From: Herminiimonas sp.
GTDB lineage: Bacteria > Pseudomonadota > Gammaproteobacteria > Burkholderiales > Burkholderiaceae_D
DNA length: 38,859 nucleotides
NCBI GenBank assembly: GCA_028292665.1
Contig: JAQGLW010000102.1
Location: forward strand, 1 to 38,859
Direction: 5' to 3'
This document shows, one piece after another, positions 33,220 to 38,859 of the stretch (position 1 is the first letter of the stretch; every line of letters starts with the position of its first letter). A program made the translations under genes and the position numbers. The notes below the pieces were generated by a model. That model ran no database searches and was not told where the DNA came from. It worked only from the letters and a program-made list of their open reading frames with translations.

Positions 33220-33701
33220 ACATGCCGTCTGCGCGATATCGTCGACAGCCATGTTATTTCCTCTGCGCATCAAAGTAATCGGATGCCGGAGCAGCGCATA
33301 ACTCGCATCGGATGTTGGGTGTAAGATGCATATAATTGTGGTTAAATTGATAACTGCTTACCCATATTGGCTGCAACCGGAATTCGGCCGGCTGCTTTCA
33401 GCCCTGTTCCTGAAATAGTGCATAACGGTCTCAGACCCGCGTCGGCACAAGTGCATGAATCTGAAACGGATGGATGTGCCGGCCGACGTTCACTAGTGGT
33501 CACGCCGGCCCGTTTTGCGATGAGCGGATTGCGACGGTGACAGCGACAGCGTCGGGCATTGGCTGCTTGATTTGTGCGCTGGATGTTCTTCATCAGGATT
33601 GGAAGCCGTTTTCAGACTGCATCGTTAAATTCTCCATTTGAAATCGGGCATGTGTGCATGGCGCTTATGCTGTTCGGACGAGATGCCAAGGAGTGCAAAG
33701 T
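33220..33701. other. Intergenic region upstream of the ethylene-receptor-like kinase
   Basis: About 480 bases. A perfect TATAAT lies at 33331-33336 on the plus strand with a poor -35, and repeated GCCGGCC stretches (33478-33484 and 33504-33510) flank the palindrome CACTAGTG. A 30-codon frame at 33326-33418 has no ribosome-binding site and was not called. AAGGAG at 33688-33693 serves the downstream GTG start. Confidence 0.35.
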
Positions 33702-34862
33702 GTGACTGATATTTTGAACCATTGGATCAGCAGCGAGAGCCTTCTTCACGGCAATAGTTCGCAGTGGCCGGTTTACTATTTATGGATATATGCCGTCTCT
33801 GACATACTGATCGGCCTGTCCTATTATTCTGTTTCGCTGGCGCTCGCCTACTTTGCCCGCAAGCGCCATGACGCCAGATCCAACTGGATTATCGCGCTGT
33901 TCTCGGTATTCATATTTGCTTGCGGAACAACGTATCTGCTATCGACCTGGAGTATCTGGCATCCTGCTTATTGGCTCGATGCGACCATGAAAGCGCTCAC
34001 CGCATCGGTCTCTGTCATAGCTGCCGTATTGTTGTGGCCCTTGATTTCACGAGCGATCAGGGAACCGCACAAGACCATGGATCAATTGCAGATCGTGATC
34101 AACCAGCTCGAACATGAGATTGCGGAGCGCAAGCGGGCGGAGGAGGAACTGCAAAAATCACAGGAGCTGCTGCGTCAGCTTGCGGCCTATCAGGAGCAGG
34201 TCAAGGAAAACGAGCGCAAGCGCATCGCCCGTGAAATTCACGATGAACTGGGACAGAATCTGATGGCGCTGCGGATCGACGTGTCCATTCTGCAGGCCCG
34301 TACCGGCAATGCGCATCCGCTGCTCAACGAAAAAGTCCGATTCGCATTGAGCCACATCGATACGTCGATCAAGGCGGTAAGATCCATCATCAATAATTTG
34401 CGCCCGTCCGTTCTGGATCTGGGTCTGCATGCGGCGATCGAATGGCAGGTGAATGAATTCGAGCGGCGCACCGGTATTGCCTGCGAGATGGCGATCGATG
34501 ATAACAAAGCCGACTACGAGCTTGATGATCAGCGCGCCACTGCATTGTTCCGGATCATGCAGGAGTCATTGACCAACGTGGCCCGGCATGCGCAGGCAAG
34601 CCTGGTTCATATCGAATTGCGCAGGGAAGGCGAGCGGTTCCTGATGAAGATTGCGGACAACGGCGTAGGCATTTTCCCCGGTTGCCGCAGAAAACCCAAT
34701 TCATTCGGTCTGCTCGGCATTGGGGAACGCATCAGTACGCTGGGCGGAGATTTTACGGTTGACAGTCTGCCGGGTCAAGGCACCACACTGACCGTTTGCA
34801 TTCCGATCGATGCAGCGGCAACCGGGTGCGACGTCGGCCGAACCACCACCATCAATGAATGA
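33702..34862 (+). CDS. Sensor histidine kinase with ethylene-receptor-like membrane domain
   Basis: 386 residues from a GTG with AAGGAG nine bases upstream. The N-terminal ~115 residues hold three membrane helices resembling the plant ETR1 ethylene-binding domain: SDILIGLSYYS (Asp34, Tyr41), FIFACGTTYLL (Cys74) and MKALTASVS (Lys97). Spacing of Asp, Tyr and Cys equals that of ETR1 Asp25, Tyr32 and Cys65. The position of the copper ligand His69 is Tyr78 here. A coiled coil (about 126-170) follows, then HisKA_3 with His180 (RIAREIHDELGQNL), and a HATPase domain with DNGVGI and GLLGIGERI. This is the NarX/DegS-type kinase class, which normally pairs with a LuxR-type regulator; none is adjacent. 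Confidence 0.85.
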   Translation: MTDILNHWISSESLLHGNSSQWPVYYLWIYAVSDILIGLSYYSVSLALAYFARKRHDARSNWIIALFSVFIFACGTTYLLSTWSIWHPAYWLDATMKALTASVSVIAAVLLWPLISRAIREPHKTMDQLQIVINQLEHEIAERKRAEEELQKSQELLRQLAAYQEQVKENERKRIAREIHDELGQNLMALRIDVSILQARTGNAHPLLNEKVRFALSHIDTSIKAVRSIINNLRPSVLDLGLHAAIEWQVNEFERRTGIACEMAIDDNKADYELDDQRATALFRIMQESLTNVARHAQASLVHIELRREGERFLMKIADNGVGIFPGCRRKPNSFGLLGIGERISTLGGDFTVDSLPGQGTTLTVCIPIDAAATGCDVGRTTTINE

Positions 34863-34914
34863 CAAAACACCGGGGTTCCGCTGCAACGTCCAGTAAAGAC
34901 CGATCAAGTCTGTC

Positions 34915-35460
34915 TCAGCGCGGAGGCGGCCCGGGCGGTGTACCCGGCGGTGGCGGTGGCGGCGAATTATATGCGCCTGACTGATATGCGCCTGACTGGC
35001 CCTGATATTGACGCGACTCGGTCATGAAGCGGCTGGCGGTAACCGGAACGCGATTGCCTTTCGCATACATGCATTGCTGGTAACCGAAGTCGTAACGCTG
35101 TTGGACACCGTATGCAGACGCCTGGCCGGCGCTGGTGCCGGCCAGGCCGCCCAGCGCCAGGCCGGCACCAGCGCCGACTCCTGCGCCGCGGCTGCCGTTG
35201 GCTGCGGCGCCTGCCACTGCTCCCAACAAGGTACCGAGTGCGGCGCTGCGCACTCCGCTATCTTCAACGACGCTATTGGCTGTCGCGCCGCCCAGCTGTC
35301 CCTGTGCAAATTGCCTGCATTCAAAATCATCGGCACGGAATTGATCGAAACTCTTGCCGGTTCCCGGCAACACCAGTGTGCTCGGCCCGCTCGGCATCGT
35401 GGTGCATGCACCCAGCAAAAGCATGGCAAGCAGGGGAGATATTTTTAATGTTTTCGACAT
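34915..35460 (-). CDS. Glycine-zipper lipoprotein
   Basis: 181 residues. A lipoprotein signal peptide has the lipobox LLGAC, predicting lipidation at Cys19. The middle is a glycine zipper (GTLLGAVAGAAANGSRGAGVGAGAGLALGGLAG), as in outer-membrane-associated glycine-zipper proteins. A Cys pair occurs in ECRQFAQ and YQQCMYAKGNRVP. The C-terminal tail is Gln/Gly/Tyr- and Pro-rich. The coding sequence contains a perfect 17-base inverted repeat (35127-35143 and 35160-35176). It is followed on the same strand by no further gene and is convergent with the kinase gene. Function unknown. Confidence 0.8.
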   Translation of the reverse strand: MSKTLKISPLLAMLLLGACTTMPSGPSTLVLPGTGKSFDQFRADDFECRQFAQGQLGGATANSVVEDSGVRSAALGTLLGAVAGAAANGSRGAGVGAGAGLALGGLAGTSAGQASAYGVQQRYDFGYQQCMYAKGNRVPVTASRFMTESRQYQGQSGAYQSGAYNSPPPPPPGTPPGPPPR

Positions 35461-35494
35461 GGCGGAGATAAATAAATCAAATATGGATAGGCGA

Positions 35495-35881
35495 TCAGGG
35501 ATGGGACGGCGGTTGCGGAGCGACTCTTTGCCAGCCTGCCGGACATTCTTTCACAGTCGGATAATAACCCTGCGGATTATTGCAGTAGTACCAATAATTG
35601 GCGGGCAACTGAGCGGACGTCTGCTGGTCTGCCTGTTCAACGTATACCGGCGGCGAAGCAGGCGCGAGGGCTATCGGCGCGCTCGGGTAATAATAGTACG
35701 GCGGAGGATAGTAATAGCGGGGTCCATAATAGTAAGCTCCGGCCAGCGGGACGCCGACGAAGACGCCGACGCGCGCATGGCTGTGGCGGAAAGAGCCGCG
35801 AAAACCATGTGCCGACGCCGCGCTGCTGGCGACCAGCGCGAGCAGTAAAATACACACCAGCACCGACTTGTTTCGTTTCAT
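35495..35881 (-). CDS. Tyr/Pro-rich secreted protein
   Basis: 128 residues. A signal peptide (KRNKSVLVCILLLALVASSAASA) is followed by a His/Gly-rich part, then a striking Tyr/Pro tract (YYYGPRYYYPPPYYYYPSAP), and a conserved-looking end NYWYYCNNPQGYYPTVKECPAGW with two cysteines. That last block is common in small exported proteins of Burkholderiales annotated as hypothetical. The ATG at 35881 has AAGGAG eight bases upstream. It lies 34 bases upstream of the glycine-zipper lipoprotein gene on the same strand, so the two are probably one envelope operon. Confidence 0.78.
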   Translation of the reverse strand: MKRNKSVLVCILLLALVASSAASAHGFRGSFRHSHARVGVFVGVPLAGAYYYGPRYYYPPPYYYYPSAPIALAPASPPVYVEQADQQTSAQLPANYWYYCNNPQGYYPTVKECPAGWQRVAPQPPSHP

Positions 35882-36087
35882 GACAATCTCCTTGCTGCCG
35901 AAAGCGTTCGAAACCCTGAACCGGACAGACGGCTGCAACAATCAACTTGATTCGTGTTTCAAGTTTAATCCAGTTTTCGCCGGTTTCCCATTCTTTTACT
36001 TTTTGATACAGACTAGTCGGCTATTCGCAGTGATGAAACTTCAAACATTGTTTGACCGGTCCGGCAGAAAACAGCGAGGTAATGCAC

Positions 36088-36990
36088 ATGACAGTTTCCT
36101 ATCCCGCCATCTATCGCAAACACTGGGGAATATTGCGCAATCGGGCGATACGGGCTGAAATCGCTTCGCTTGATGCCGAACGCGATTGTCAACGCATCGT
36201 GCACCTGCTGGCATGTTATGAATTCCCGTTCGACATCACGCGTTGCCTCGAACTGGCGCTATTCCATACCTACGGCAGCGTCACGGTGTCGAAATTGCTG
36301 GACGCCACCGGCGAATTCCGCCGCTTCGGCCAGAAGCGTTACGACGACACGCGCCTGCTGATTTCGCATTTTCTGGAAGAGGGCTACGACAGCGGACACG
36401 GCCGTCATGCGATCGAGCGGATGAACGCGGTGCATGGCCACTTCCGCATTCCGAACGACGATTTTCTGTTCGTGCTGTCGACGTTCATCTCGTATCCGAT
36501 CAACTGGGTTGGACGATACGGCTACCGGCCGTTCACGCCGCACGAACAACACGCATGGTTCATCTTCTTCCGTACCGTCGGCGAGCGCATGAAGATCCGG
36601 GATATTCCCGCGACCTGGCCTGAATTCCGGCAATGGACCGACGCGTACGAAGCCGGAAACCTGGTGTATGCGGACAGCAACCGGAATGTCGCCGATGCGA
36701 CAGTGGCGGTCTTCGCCGGCTGGTTTCCGCAGCCGTTCAAGCTCCTGGTCGAGCCCGCCGTGCGCGCGCTGATCGACGACAAACTCCGGCGCGCCTTCGG
36801 CTATCGCAAACCGCCCGCATGGTTTTGCGGAATGATAGCCGCGGCGCTGGCGCTGCGCAAACGCGTCAAGCGCGTAATCAACATCGAGCGGCATCCGAAG
36901 CGGATTGCGAACACGCACAACCGCAGCTATCCCGGCAACGACTACAACATTGAAGGCATCGCGCCAAGCTACATGAAAGACCGTTTGTGA
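36088..36990 (+). CDS. MpaB-family (DUF2236) oxygenase-like protein
   Basis: 300 residues. Recognisable blocks are YGSVTVSKLLDATGEF, RYDDTRLLISHFLEEGYDS, MNAVHGHFRIPNDDFLFVLSTFISYPINW and HEQHAWFIFFRTVGERMKI, which fit the MpaB/latex-clearing-protein-related DUF2236 family. Its members are often heme-binding, with conserved His residues. Activity here is not assigned. The ATG at 36088 has GAGG eight bases upstream and is preferred over the ATG at 36082. The gene is convergent with ygiQ, the stop codons being only 13 bases apart with no terminator between. Confidence 0.75.
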   Translation: MTVSYPAIYRKHWGILRNRAIRAEIASLDAERDCQRIVHLLACYEFPFDITRCLELALFHTYGSVTVSKLLDATGEFRRFGQKRYDDTRLLISHFLEEGYDSGHGRHAIERMNAVHGHFRIPNDDFLFVLSTFISYPINWVGRYGYRPFTPHEQHAWFIFFRTVGERMKIRDIPATWPEFRQWTDAYEAGNLVYADSNRNVADATVAVFAGWFPQPFKLLVEPAVRALIDDKLRRAFGYRKPPAWFCGMIAAALALRKRVKRVINIERHPKRIANTHNRSYPGNDYNIEGIAPSYMKDRL

Positions 36991-37003
36991 AGATGGCGGA
37001 GCG

Positions 37004-38859
<1,856 letters not shown>

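Noticed and set aside
33326-33418. 30-codon plus-strand frame upstream of the ethylene-receptor-like kinase
   Set aside because: It has no ribosome-binding site and a -10-like TATAAT lies inside its first codons, so it is more likely promoter or leader sequence.

Overview
The window is chromosomal DNA of a Gram-negative bacterium, most likely a betaproteobacterium of the Burkholderiales (Oxalobacteraceae-like). This is inferred from the mltD-gloB-methyltransferase-rnhA-dnaQ order, the long (563 aa) LeuA, the encoded tRNA CCA end and the lipoprotein and outer-envelope genes. I see no prophage, insertion sequence or CRISPR array.

The left 15.6 kb is the most interesting part and looks like a selenium and thiol/selenol-histidine island. 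A minus-strand run of seven tightly packed genes (1-7065) encodes a phosphonate-type ABC importer (binding protein, ATPase, two permeases) followed by a LolD-like ATPase, an FtsX-type permease and an AttH/CrtC-like secreted protein. Divergent from it lie egtD and egtB (7229-9625), which make hercynine and carry out the ergothioneine-type sulfoxidation. After leuA, which has a leucine-rich leader peptide and a clear promoter upstream, comes a complete selenoneine set. senB (glycosyltransferase), selD/senC (selenophosphate synthetase) and a GNAT acetyltransferase are coupled by ATGA overlaps on the minus strand, and senA (EgtB-like selenoneine synthase) is divergent from them. The expected flow is: import of a selenium oxyanion by the ABC system (inferred); reduction by enzymes not seen here; SelD makes selenophosphate; SenB makes a selenosugar; SenA joins it to hercynine from EgtD. 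No C-Se or C-S lyase is visible.

From 15.7 to 24.2 kb there is an RhlE-type RNA helicase, fabI (enoyl-ACP reductase) and the yejABEF peptide/microcin-C-type importer. The importer has a large inverted repeat upstream and a curious 113-bp-offset duplication between yejE and yejF.

From 24.2 to 28.9 kb lies a conserved housekeeping block: mltD, gloB head-to-head with a methyltransferase, rnhA, dnaQ, then tRNA-Val(CAC) with its own promoter and terminator.

From 28.9 to 36 kb are envelope, stress and sensing genes: a YflT-domain glycine-zipper protein, an orphan PAS hybrid histidine kinase, a 25-residue membrane peptide, a DUF72 protein, a histidine kinase with an ethylene-receptor-like membrane domain in which the copper-ligand His is Tyr, a glycine-zipper lipoprotein and a Tyr/Pro-rich secreted protein. 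The window closes with an MpaB-type oxygenase-family protein and a truncated YgiQ radical-SAM protein.
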